From NCBI RefSeq assembly GCF_020921035.1, contig NC_063155.1, positions 19,487,311 to 19,551,310 on the forward strand: DNA of 64,000 bases, given 5' to 3'. Every line of letters begins with the position of its first letter. Within the stretch, counting starts at the first letter, position 1. Positions 20,616 through 32,915 of this stretch are shown piece by piece. The notes below the pieces were generated by a model. The model saw nothing but the letters and a program-made list of their open reading frames with translations. It was not told the origin of the DNA and did not search any database. Origin of the DNA: Rhodamnia argentea (lineage: Eukaryota; Streptophyta; Magnoliopsida; Myrtales; Myrtaceae). The position numbers were made by a program, and so were the translations under genes.

Positions 20616-23600
20616 ATGCGATCCTTGGAAGAAGCTGTCGGCTCCGCAGTCTCGATTTCGCGGCATGGCGACCTCAATACCGCCGTCGGGGGAGGTTTCG
20701 TCGGCCGGAACATGTACGGTTGGCTTTTCGAGTGCCATGGGTTCTGGCACAACGTGTTGCTGATCACGTCCTCGCTTGCGTTCGCTCTTTACTTGGCCGC
20801 TCAGGCGAGGAAGAGCTTCTCGAAGCTGTCGAGCGGGAGGTCGTCCATTATGATAGCCTATTACGGTTGCCTCTGGCTCGTTAGCTTGCTCAACCTGACT
20901 TGGTGCTCTTTGCAGGTGATTATTGTTATTAACCCGTCACTGTTTAAGATTTGAAGTGGGTTTGTGGATGGAATCAAGTTGGTGCATTTGTTCCAGCTTG
21001 TTATTGCGCTTGAGCGGAACTTTTAAGCATAGCGCTTTTACGAAATTTGCATTGTTTTAAGATGATGAAATGCTAAAGTTGCTTGCAAGTTCGAGTCTTC
21101 AGTTTATTGGTGTAGCTTTTACGGTGAGGGTTTTGGAGTGTCTTGTGCCGAAGTGTAAAGGAAGTTTGGACTCCTGGATTTTTGGTACGAGGTGGTTGCG
21201 GTGCTAAATGGCAAAAGAACTAGTCAGAATGGTGAACATAGGATGACTTGAATTGGCGATGGTAAAAATAGAATGGCCTTTCATTCGATTTTCTGAGGTC
21301 GTCTAAGAAGCGAATACAGACTATTCAAACACATTCTCTGTTGTTTGGGGTGCTAAAGGCAAAATTCTAAATGCCTAATTATTTCCATAGAAGGCCACCT
21401 GTAACTCTCTTGGCATGCTGTGCTCTTCATATGTAAATTTTTTCCTACTGCTAATATGCCTGAGATGGGTATTACTGATGGTGTGTAAATGGATGGCCAG
21501 TTGAGCGAAAGAACAATCCTAAACTCGTAATTGTCTGAATACTGTAATTATGGACAGACAAATGCTTATGTTACTCTTGAAAATTGAAATACTGACATAA
21601 TTTCGGATAGTCCTTAATCATCATTTGAGATTTAAGTATATAAGGAATCTGCTTGTCAATGATGACAGTTTGGTGAAAAGTCCATACTTGTCGCTGTGAA
21701 AGCTTCTAGTTATCTCCATCCATGGTTGATTGTATCCCAACCAACACCAAAACAACTCAATATGTCATGAGCCACGCAATAGCATTCTCAAGCTCTGGGT
21801 ATCGACCCCACTCCCCTGTCCTAATGCTTCCCTAGTTAGGTCCCACGTCAACTGTATGGCACTCTTAAGTCATTGTTGAACTTTATGAAGTCAAATTCTT
21901 AAGGGAAGTAGTAAGCCTAAACCGAGGAATATTCAACAGTTGGCAGCTGCAAAGCCAATTCACCATTGGTCATCCACATCATGGAAAGAGAACAAAACAG
22001 GATGAAGAAAACTTTCTAAAAAGTTCATTTAAGTTGCTGGATAAAGTGCCAGTGACTACTGGCATTGATATTTCTATGCTAAAGGGCATGGAATTCATGC
22101 CAATTGGAAGTTGTTGAAGAAATGTGTTGACACTTAAGGCAATTAACAACAGCCTTACTGGTTCAAAAATTTGGCTAGGCAATGAGATTTTTAGATTAGG
22201 TGGCTAAGGACTAAGGAACAGCGAAGATAAGAGTCTTAAACCATCTAAAAACATAATACAAGAAAGAGAAAACTTGAAAATATGTCAACCAAACATGCTT
22301 TCATAGTTTTTGAATCTATTTTGAGTTTCCAAAATGGAAAAAAAGTTCATTTTCGTGAATTAACACGAAGAGAACATGAAAGTGGAAACAAATTGAATAA
22401 GTTCTCTATTAACTGGGTAATTCTGTAATTGCTTATCTGCTACCATGCTACTCAGTTGTACGGAGGTGATATATGCCCTATGTCTACAAGACATAACATT
22501 GGACTGGTTGTGGGTGTCGGCACACTTATCTCAAACTCAATAGTTGCAGGTTCGTGTCTTATTGCAGAACTACAATTAATTTAAGTCTCAATAGCCAAAA
22601 TAAGTGAAGAAAGATAATGAGAACATTTGAAGGACAACGGTGAATACCCTGTTGAAGTTATCAACACTCAAGCAGCTTTGCTTTTTTGTAGATGCATGTG
22701 TATTAATTCTGTTTTCTTATGACCAAGTTGTGATGTTCAAAATTTTTCTATCCATCTCTAGTCCTTGTATTGCACATTTTATTCCTAGAAGAGTCAAGTC
22801 ATGATACATATCACTACTCGACAACAATATCTGAGTTTTAAGTAACATAGATCTGTACTTTGAGGGACCTTTCATTGCTTTATGAATGCTTGATCAGCTC
22901 TTTTGTTGACAAAGGCATGGGAATGCACTCCTGGGAATGAAGTAGCCTGGAACATCTTGTCTTTGTTTACGTCGTCTGGAATGCTTTTTCTCGAAGTAAG
23001 CTTGGTGGCTTTCTTGCTTCAAGGGAACTCGGCAAGCGGGTTGCATGCACTTACTCGCACATTTGTTGTCTCGGGGCTCATTGTTGGTTTGGATCTTCTT
23101 CTTAAGGTAATGTTTTGCCTTTTGGAATATACAAACTGTCTCCATGTTCCTCCTCCTGACTGAAGAAGCAGGTTGAAGCACACCATCTTCTTCCCTTTTG
23201 TGCATCCTGCTTTGTGTCTTCTGATGGAACAAATTTATTTGCAATGAGCGATACAAGAGATGTGCGTTCACTTTTCAAATCATACATGGGAAACAATCAT
23301 CTTTCAAGCCCTATGAGACCTGAAGGTTATGAAATGACCTGTTGCATTTGTTTGTTTTTTGTTGTTATGATCTTTGTCAGATTTTCTTTCTCTTTATTAT
23401 TGGGTAATATTATGTCTCTGGAGATTGATTTTTGGTTCCTCATGGTTTCTATTTCAGGCAATTTATCTTTTTGGATTTGGAATCCCTTTGTTTATCGACG
23501 ACATTGAAAGTCCTCATAAGGTTAAATGGGGATTGTGGGTAGTCCACCGACTAGTGCTTACTGGAGTTTATGGTTCTATATTGTTCATGTATCACTCCAG

Positions 23601-24224
23601 GTGGAGAGAAAGGCTACCTGGTATGTCTATATTCACAACGAGTCTCCTGATAATCTATTGTCCGTTTAATATGACAACCTGGGTATGTCTGTTGTTTCTT
23701 TGCAGCTAGACCGGGGTTTTACAAGTATATAATCATCATGCTCATCATGAATGCGCTAGCTCTATTCGCATGTGGCCTAACTGGAAATGGAGCTGGCTTT
23801 GGGTTGTGGTAATTAAAAATTTCATTTGCTTCTTTTTTATTTTTCTTTTTTTTCTTGCATCAGACAAACTTTTCTTTTAGTGATCTTTGTTCTTGATATT
23901 AAGAGGACTTAATCTTACAGGTTATACGGTGCCACAATTGTCTGCTATCATGCCTTCTACCTCCCCCTTTTGTACCTCACATTTCTAGCTGACTTCTTCC
24001 AGGTTAGCCCATCATCCTTATGCCCAATTTTTCTTATTGTGGTGTTACTTTCTGGTAAAAGAATTTTTATATAGTTTGATTTCCCGTGAGCATGAATAGG
24101 CTAGCGTAGATTGTCGTAACGCTGAGATTCTCGGTTATGATGACAGGAGGAGAACTTGCAATTGGAGAATGTGTATTACTCCGAAATGAAGGATGCTGGT
24201 TTCTTCGATGGAGACTGGGAGTGA
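20616..24224 (+). CDS. Seven-helix membrane protein, CAND2/CAND8 (TPRA1-like) family
   Basis: Plant relative of animal TPRA1/GPR175, described in Arabidopsis as 'candidate G-protein-coupled receptor' proteins; the biochemical role is unsettled. Six exons: 20616..20915, 22915..23106, 23458..23620, 23706..23808, 23921..24002 and 24147..24224, all GT-AG and in phase, totalling 305 residues. Hydrophobic helices are visible at about residues 45-65 (WHNVLLITSSLAFALYL), 80-100, 105-130, 142-165, then in exons 3 (IYLFGFGIPLF, WVVHRLVLTGVYGSILFMY), 4 (YIIIMLIMNALALFACGL) and 5 (YHAFYLPLLYLTFLADFF). The C-terminus is short and acidic (MKDAGFFDGDWE). The first intron is 2.0 kb. The start MRSLEEAVG is preferred over an in-frame upstream ATG because family members begin this way. 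No signal peptide. Confidence 0.88.
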
Positions 24225-24968
24225 TCCAGTCGTTTTGAAACGGGAGCGGCCTTACCGTGAAAATTGTAGATAGAGTAAATAGTGCCCGACGGCAGAACAC
24301 GTGCTATGCAGTATGTAAGATGTGATCCATTTTTGTATGGGATTAGGCCGTGCATCAATGTTGTGAAAGTTGTCAACACTCATTGTCGTAGGCTGGGGAT
24401 GGTCCACGGTCGAGTCGATAATCATTCCCCTTAGTGGATAATTTCATCTTCTGCTGTAGACTGGATGTCTGCCTGTTGTCATCATCATCCGTCAGTATGA
24501 TAATAAGCATGTAGATAGTAGCGGAAGTGATTTTGGCAAGACTAGAAAGTGTTTTTTTTATGCAAGACTCGCTCTTGGACTGTCGACATATGTGAGTACT
24601 CGATGCATTGGTCGATACATATCCTTCGGTAAGATGTCTAATGAAAAGCACTAACTGCACATGTTAATATTCTAGTTGAGGCATATGTAGTCTTCAAAAT
24701 TGGAACGTCACCTGCTCAATACGATACGGGACTGGCAAAATACTAGATTTACAGGAATTTGATGTGGCAGACATTTAGAGGTGCTATCAGGCAAGGCCCT
24801 TGTTGCACGCGTCGAAGTTAATTTCACATCTATGGGTACACAATCAGTCGATTATTGCATATGGTACATCGCTTTTGTGTCGAGAAAGACGCCGAGAAAA
24901 GGGCTCGCACAAAATCGCATTACAGGTTCTCGACAGTAGCTGCGTTAATTAAATACTCTACCCGATGC
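24225..24968. other. 3' ends of convergent CAND-like and NHX genes
   Basis: The two genes converge here, so this 744-bp space should hold both 3' UTRs. No clean polyadenylation hexamer can be assigned with certainty, and no further gene is seen. Confidence 0.5.
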
Positions 24969-27900
24969 CTAGCCTCCCCACTCACGGGTGCTCCTTTCTG
25001 TGGGTGAGCCAGGAACAAACGGAACGAAACCACGGCCACCAAAGACCGGGCGCATGAAGGCATTGTCGAATTTGCGCCAGTAGTAGTGGACAGTATGTGC
25101 TGGTGTGGTCCAGAGTGCCCTGAGGCTACTTGGGTGGCCGACATCAGGGATAGTAAGATCAGCTTCAGAATCCTGCCCGCCTCCGAGAAGTGGAAAAGTG
25201 ATGGACTTGGGAGTATTTGGATCAGAGAATACCATGCTTGTGTGCTTCGCATGCGGTAGCAATAGCCTTATCAAAGGTTTTGTCATTAAGCCAAACAACT
25301 GAAAAACACAGACGCATAAGACCATAGAAACCACGGAGAATATCTAAATCGCGAGTAAAATAGACAAAAAAAGTATATAACTGCAGAACCCATGTTGCAA
25401 CTCTATACAAGTTTAGCGAGAAAGAGAGAAAGAGCAAGTCATCTTACCACAGTGCTGAAGAGGACAATAGTTATGGTGCTTGTGATCATGACGGCATTAT
25501 CCCTCAGATGAGTATGGCCAGAACTAGTGAACTGCAAATAAATAACACGAGTCAAATAAAATTGCTCCTCCCCTCCATCTCACACGCAGACAAGTACGCG
25601 CCCATGAACACACATGGACAAGCTGCATTTACCTTGTTATAAGCTAGGGCCATGGATACGGCACCTCTCATGAGTCCAGCCCACCATATAATCACCTAAA
25701 GGCTAATGGTTGTTAGTTGGTGAATTGATTACTCAAAAAGGACATAATTTGCATCTCACACAGAACATACTTGCTGTCTGAAGCTGATTCTCTCGGTAGG
25801 ATTTTTCTTGGCCAGGTTGGACAGAAAGGACAGGGGGAAAACGAATGCTGCTCTTCCAACTAGAACCAACGCTAGCAATACTGAACTCACGGCAACTGAT
25901 GTCCCAGGACTGCAAAAATAAAAAGACAGTTGAATTTTCACTAAGCAATGCAGATAAACTAAAGGTAGCTAAAACTAGCAAAAGGATAGTAAGTTTCAAT
26001 AGAATGAGAACCAAATAGGTAAGGGAAAATAGGACGTGCCTATCGCTCACAAATCTCCACTTTTCGATGTCTAAAGCATCCATACCAACATATAGGAAGA
26101 TAAAAGTCTCAGCTACAAATGACAAGGTTGCAAAAGCATGCCTGAAACGAGAGAGATAAAAGCATTAGGTAAGTAAGTTACAATGTATACATGCGGGCGA
26201 GGGAAATGCCAATTTAAGAATAATATCAGAAAGGCATACTTAGTAGTGACTCGCGAACTTTCAGTCACGTTGTGCCAAGTGTAATGGGACATCACTATCC
26301 CACAGAAAAATACAGTGAGAATGCCGCTTAAGTAGAACAGCTGCATTACGGATATATCAACACGTCAAAAAGAAATAATTCAAAAGACCGCCGTGAATTT
26401 AGATAATTGCAGAAAACAAAGGGAGGAGCTATCAAAAGCTGACCATAAAGCTCTGAGAAAGCTTACTTCAGCCAGCATGTAGGACAGGTATGCCATGAGA
26501 ATCATAAGAGCGACTTCACGATCTGTAGAGTGCCTGAGCTTCCAGAATAGAATTATGACATTTAATTTAGAAACCCATTACAGGAAAGAAAAGAACTACA
26601 AACTTATAACATGTTCCAATGCAACACCTGTACACTACCTGTAAATCCAATATCCCAAGTAATTACATATACCCCATGATCGTGGTGATCGAAGTTCGGG
26701 AAAAAAGGTTCTTTTAATTACACTCGATCAGAACAAACTCATGCAAACACTTCCTAATTTTGAGCAGAGAACGGAAATAGCTAACTGAGGTGCAAGGCAC
26801 TCCACATGGTATGACAACTCTCACACTTTCACAGAAGATCAGCCACTTCAGTGTTATTAGAAGATCAGCCACTTCAGTGTTATTAGCCAGGGATAACCAA
26901 ACATCAGCCCAGCTTGACCAAAGCTTTTCATCTTAATTAGGTAGGCTATTGACTATTGCCAAATAACCAAAAGATACAATCAAGGTGACCTGCAAATTCA
27001 GTATCTCAGAAGTACCTGCCAAAATAGAGCTTTTTTATGACGTAAGCACTAAGCAGTCCAGTCTGCAAGGACAGAAAATATTGCATCACACAATTGATGA
27101 GGCAATAACTATCTAGGGAACTTGTGAATGAGTATTTGTCAGTGTCTGTACACATAAGCGTGCCTGTGTGCATGTGCCCATTTTGGGGGCAGTAGGGTGG
27201 ACTTACCAACACTCCCAACATAGTGCTTGCGAAGAATAAATAGAAGAAATTGCTGATGAACTGCAAAGCAATTCTCGGATTGATATTATCAAGATCAAAA
27301 CTCTGTATTGCATTGAAAAGAACCACTGATGTCGCATCATTCACAACACCTTCTCCAAACACCAAGCTGTAAAGCAAGGGTGTCTCATCCTGATTAAGCA
27401 CCTGTGCACCATATATAGAAGGTGGTGATTACATGTACCACATCCTTTTCTAATTACAGCAATTTTAAGTATAGATTATAAAGTACCTGCAAGGTGCAAA
27501 CAGAATCCGTTGCAGCAAATATAGCACCGATGGCTTAGAATGGAAATACAGATGACATAGTCAGAAGCATATCTTTTGCAATATATTTTATCAATAGAAA
27601 CAGAAGCAAGAAAGTAATAAATCATACTCTCAGAAAAATGAAAGGAGAACTGAAGTTGTACCTAAGTAATCCCCTATATCGAATGAACTGATCTCAATCT
27701 TCTTAAAAAACTGTATAGCACCTGACAAAAAAGCATTTGCAATCAGCTATTAGATGAAAATATGATTTATAACACCGTCTTGTATTCCACTAAGCTGAAC
27801 TAGAGTACAGGGACAGTGCCCACACAGCAGCTTGCCACTCTCCAACCCTGGAAACAGTCTAAAATGCCAATTGGATTTTCTTTTGGGGAAAGAATCGGCG

Positions 27901-29210
27901 ATAGATCTTCAAGGTATTGAAGAAAGGAAGCAGCAATAAACACAATCAACCTTTCACATGAAGAGCCAAAAAATAAAAGTAAAACCTTTGACTTACCTAG
28001 TGAAATAATACTGCACGATACTAAAGTACCGATAGCGCCGAATAGCATGATGGTCATAAAGTTTCTAAAGAATTGCTTCTTTTTCACCTGAAACCTGAAA
28101 AGAACGATTAGCACCAGTAAATAACATATTAAAAACCTATATCAGAAGCCTATAAAATTACTTATTCACTTAACAAAGATTAGAAAACTAAAAGGAGATC
28201 AATCCCATAGAAAATAGTCAGAACACTTTTTAACCCTGGAAGAAGTCAAGTCACAAGACTCATAAAGATAGGCAAACCTTCTTGTAAAGAGGGAAAATGA
28301 TTAAGACTAACGAATCAAAGTATACAACTTGTCTGTCCACACTATATCTCATACAGTATAACAGATTAATATACATGGACATTTTGCAGACGAAAATTAT
28401 TCAAATCTTTGATGATCAGTCTTCTGTCTACCTATACAGTCCACCCTTTACAGTTTAAATAGCCCACATTAGGATTCATGCAAAGCGAGTTAATTGCATC
28501 TGAAGACAAAAATTTGAAGAACAAACATGTAACAAAACATGATACCTAGAAGTTATCACATAAGATTACAGCAAAAAACAATGCCTGGAAGTTATCATGT
28601 AAGATGATCTGACAAAAGTTTTTCACCGCTCCAATTGAAAATCAACTTACCCTGCATTGAATATGATAGGTGGCAGAAGGTATATGAAAAAGAGATCTTC
28701 ACTGAACACTAAGAGATGAGAGCTTTTCATTCCAGTGGTCAGTAAAATAACAACACCGGTACATAATCCCTGCCAAAAATTGAAGTAATCACTTCTTTTT
28801 GGATAAATCCGAAATCTGCATCCTCTGGCACAAGACCAAAAGAAACGCTTGCACATGATCAAGTAACACCAACATGAAAGATGCATGCAACAAGCTCAGT
28901 TTTCATGATATGACTTTGGACTCGAATCTCGCGAGCAGAATGTAATTGGGGTCCAACTATTCCACTAGTACAATATCTGAAAGCTCAACACATGCAGGAA
29001 GATACAGAGGGAGAGAGAGAGAGAGAGAGAACTCACGATCACCAAAGCAGTAATAGACTCATTCATCCACCGGTTCTCTTCCAAGAGATGACCAATCACA
29101 ATGCAAGCAAGGAGGAGTGCCACAAACAGGTTCAAGGACACCACGGACGCATGGTCGGAGGTATATAGCATTTGAAACCTTGATACAACGGTGCTGAATG
29201 CGGCAGCCAT
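24969..29210 (-). CDS. NHX: Vacuolar Na+(K+)/H+ antiporter, NHX class I
   Basis: Exchanges cytosolic Na+ or K+ for vacuolar H+ at the tonoplast; class I NHX proteins support salt tolerance, vacuolar pH and K+ homeostasis. Fourteen exons: 29210..29037, 28769..28651, 28094..27997, 27721..27662, 27533..27487, 27401..27207, 27062..27016, 26533..26467, 26340..26240, 26141..26040, 25909..25771, 25695..25633, 25531..25448 and 25298..24969. They sum to 1626 nt, 541 residues, close to AtNHX1 (538). The amiloride-binding motif FFIYLLPPI is at residues 85-93; FAATDSVCTLQ, FGEGVVNDATSVVLFNAIQ (ion-binding ND pair) and the C-terminal RKFDNAFMRPVFGGRGF match class I. The intron after exon 10 has a GC donor (AG|GCACGT) instead of GT. 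The GA-rich region upstream (29890-29990) is probably leader or promoter. Which NHX number it is cannot be told. Confidence 0.95.
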
Positions 29211-29898
29211 TGTACCAGAATCTTAAACAACCGAACACCCTCTACTTTCGATAATTCAAACAGCTATTGGTTGACAACACAACAAGTCAGAACCACCCTT
29301 CAGGGAATAGTCTTATCAACCTATTTCTCCGAACTGTCCAACTCCTAAGCTTCGCCTGAATCTTAGGACCCCGAATTCTGCATCCAGAGAAACCCAAGAT
29401 GGAATTATCGCCAAAAATCAAACATTACAACCCGGAGCCTTTTAATAGTTACCAAAAAAAGGAGCAGCATAAAAGAGAATCGCGGGATTCAGAAACAGAG
29501 CCAACAAAGTTCAACCTTAAGCTCAATGTAACACCCCGCCATTTTCCAATTCGTCAGCAAGTCGAAATACGAAACGAACGTCAAAGTCAGGCAGAACGAA
29601 ACAGAAGACGTGCAAATTGCCGGAAACGCCATACCAGAGAGCTCCGAACGCAAGGCGCATGCACCAAGCATTACCGAGCAAAAACGGATTTCTTTCCGGG
29701 GTGAAGCGCGGTTTCGCGCCACGAGACGCCTCTCCGTTTGCTCAAAATCGCAGGCCACGACAGAGGTAGAAACGCGAGACCACGAAGCTCGAACTCTCAA
29801 AATCGAACCGAACCAAATGGAAGGGAACACGCCGAGCAAGCGCAATGGACACCAAGCGCGATTTCAATTCCGATTTCACAGGGACAGAGGGAGGGAGG

Positions 29899-29929
<31 letters not shown>

Positions 29930-31180
29930 AGAGAAAGCTCTGGAGAGAGAGAAAAATGGCCGCTAGAGAGAGAGAGAGAGAGAGAGAGTGGCGTGTTGTA
30001 CGGGGGAAACAGTGGGAGAGGGAGACAGAAAGAGACGCAGGCGCAAAAATAACGTGGAGGAGGGAGAGAGACAGAGAGAAGAGGGAAGGAAGAGGAGGAA
30101 AGGGGGGGGGGTGGTTAATGTACGGACACGATCACCGCTATGGGATTTAGAAAAATTTGAATGGAGATCGTCCGATTTGCGTACTTCTTCTCGGGGCGCG
30201 ACGCATCCAACAGTAGAGACACGACGTTACTTGTGGAAACGGGTGCACCGTAGCATAGTCTTCGTCGCAGCAGAAACTCGTAGACCCGTGACTGCCACGT
30301 CAGCTAGCATCGTCCGTGCCGCGCGCGTCGAGGTGTCTTTGAAGCGGTGTAATTTTTAGGACATTTATTTATCAATTACATGATAGAATTTCGTTTTCAT
30401 CAGTTGCTTAGTTGGCTTGGCTTAACCGCTTAAAGGCCAATCGACATATCGACTTTTTTTTTTGTCGGGTGTTATTGGCAGGATCTTGAATATCAGAGTT
30501 GCTCAAATCTTAAACGAGACTTTTAAACTCGAATATTTCAAGTGTCCAATGTTCTAGCCGAAGACACTTAATTTGTGTTGCCGAATCCGCAAAAACAACA
30601 CGCTTCGACACTTTGATGCCTAGTTATTATTACTCCTAAGGGGTATCGGAACATAGAGATTGGCCATGATCATGATTTTTTTTTTTTTTTTGCAATCTTT
30701 AGATAGTGAATGCAAAAATGGACCGCCTTCTTTTTCTCAATCTCTATCCGGACCTTTGAAGGCCTTCTCGAGACATTTGTCCAGCCACGCTTAATATGTA
30801 ACAACAGATCAATTTCAAACATTAATTATGCGCGACACGAAAAAAAAAAAAGACGAGATCCGTTAAAAGAGGTTATTACTTTTTTTAACGAATATCTCAA
30901 CGCCCCTTAATAAAATCTCATCTAATTATTTTTTTTTGTGGGTGGAATTGCTAGAAGATACCTAAAAGAAGAGGGGATACACCTGGCTCACTTGATGGGA
31001 ACTCATCAATCTGATGATTCCCATGAGCTATATGGTCCTTTGATGTGGATGGAAAGCCAAAGTTCAATGGAATCACATGCAAAGGTCATCCTTCTTTTCC
31101 CCTACCCAATTTATTAGCAAATTGACTAATAATCACCACGCAAACCATTAGTTTTCTTAATTTATCCTCCTTTTAATCTT
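29211..31180. other. NHX promoter/leader and intergenic
   Basis: From 29211 to about 30110 the sequence is purine-rich on the plus strand, with GA runs at 29899-29924 and 29968-29988 and a G8 run at 30101-30109; it is the probable NHX leader and promoter. Open frames here are products of this composition. From 30110 to 31180 nothing is recognised apart from poly-T/A tracts. Confidence 0.45.
29899..29988. repeat. Two (GA)n tracts
   Basis: Runs of GA at 29899-29924 and 29968-29988, upstream of the NHX start on the opposite strand, where they read as CT and are typical of plant leaders. Confidence 0.85.
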
Positions 31181-32915
31181 TCTTATTTTCTGTTCTTTCT
31201 TCTTCTTCTTTTTCTGAAAGAGAAAGTGTTTGATCGCGATCCTATGCCACCCCTTTTAAGCCATCCGGCATGAAAAATATATTCGCCCTCCTCCCCGTGG
31301 AGGATCCGCCGACATCTCTGCCACAGCGGACCACACGTGTTCTGTCCATATTAAAGGCGACGCTCGCCGTTGTCGGTCGCCGGCGGCTCTGGCCCGCCGT
31401 AAGACCGGCGTGGCCTCGCCGAGTCAACGTATTCGCATTTTAATCATTAACGAATCCGACAATCGTAATCAGATTGAGTACATAATTATACATCAATACA
31501 AATGAATAAAATATAGTATGATGTGATGTAAAGAGTACCATTTGAAATTTGACTGGCTAGGGCTATGCTGGATTACTAAACGATGGTTTTGATTGAAAGC
31601 GAGACTGGGGTTGTCCATTTCACGCCACATAATCGAATTGTTCTAGACTTGTCTTATTTGAATTGTCTTCTTTAAATTGTTTATTTATTTTTGGGAGGAC
31701 CGCAGAGACTCCATTCAAGCTGGACACACTGAAGACGACATGCCGAGAAATGTCGACCTCAAGCCCAAGTTTTTTGCCAAATTGGATGGTTATCCTTTGA
31801 ATTTGACAATTTTCGAACAACCAACATTTTCGTGGCATATATATGCGCATATTTCGAAAAATCGATAGGGATGATCAGTTTTCGATCTAGTCCAGTTCCC
31901 CTCAAGAACCAGGAACCGGACCGGTGGTCCCGGTTCCCATTTTATGGAACCGGGGATCGGACAAGACCGTCGGTCCGGTCCGGTTCTAGGTCGGTTCCAT
32001 GGAATCAATAACTCGACAAATTTTTGCACGTGCATCTTTTCCTTTTCCAGGATCCATCGCTATTTTTTTACTTTGGTTTTAGCTTCTTAGATATGATTTG
32101 ATTACTCGTTAAGATTTTGCTCTTCTCGGTGATAGAAGAAGGCAACCACAAAACAGCAAAAGAAAGAAGCAAACCCTAAACAATAAACATCACAGTTACT
32201 TTTTTTTATTTTATAAATTCAATCGGTCTGATCCGGGCGGTCCAGTCCTATGTCCCTGGAACCGAGAATCGAATCGACGGCCATCGGTTCTAATATTAAG
32301 AATCGAAAATCGGACCGGACCCATCTAGAACCCGGTACCGGACCACCGGCCCGGTCACGTCTAGGGGATTCTTGGTTCGGGCAGTCCAATTTGCTTACCC
32401 CTAAAAATTAGGGCACGCATTCTGATGTAAAAAAAAATTCTCACATTCAGGCTCCGCTTACTTAGCGAAAAAAATAAATGCTTCGAAACATATTTTTTCT
32501 CAAAAAATCATTTTATATCGCTTGCAAAAGTAAATAAATAAACAAAAAAAATATCATTGTCCATGCAAATATTTAAATATAAATTATAGTTAAATATGAA
32601 AATATTTCACTCATAAATTATTTTAAGCGATACAAGAGATCATCTAAAAAAATATTTTTCAAGTTGTTTATTTTTCGCGAAACAATCAAACCATATCCAT
32701 CCACAATTTAATCATCTTGGCTATGTTCACGGTCTCACTAACACTCACATTAATGGTGGATCAAATCACACTCGGAAAAGTATTTTTACACCAAAATTTG
32801 TACTATAATTACTCATATCTAAACAGTTATTTCTTAGTCACAGATATACGCAAAAGCTCGGACCTTATATGGTCATTAATCGCATAAAAAAGTAAGATGC
32901 GTAAAGCTTAATATC
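31180..32915 (+). repeat. Tandem duplication, unit A (about 1.74 kb)
   Basis: Unit A and unit B (32916-34660) line up from end to end. Examples: cctatgccacccctt / cgccctcctcccc at 31242 and 32968; gtaatcagattgagtacata versus gtaatcaaattgaatacata; gggaggaccg / agagactccattcaag at 31693 and 33430; gtactataattactcatatc at 32810 and 34548. Both contain an inserted hAT MITE at the same place, so the duplication followed the insertion. A partial third relative occurs at 45300-45548. Confidence 0.85.
31866..32403. mobile_element. hAT-type MITE in unit A
   Basis: Left end TAGGGATGATCA, right end gcttacccctA. Interior rich in ccggaccgg, ggttcc and ggtcccggttcc motifs like the 12875-13567 element. Flanks AAAATCGA and AAAATTAG are a decayed 8-bp duplication. 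It is the sister of 33602-34144. Confidence 0.7.

Noticed and set aside
29399-30359. Arg/Glu-rich overlapping frames upstream of NHX
   Set aside because: They arise from GA-rich low-complexity leader and promoter DNA.
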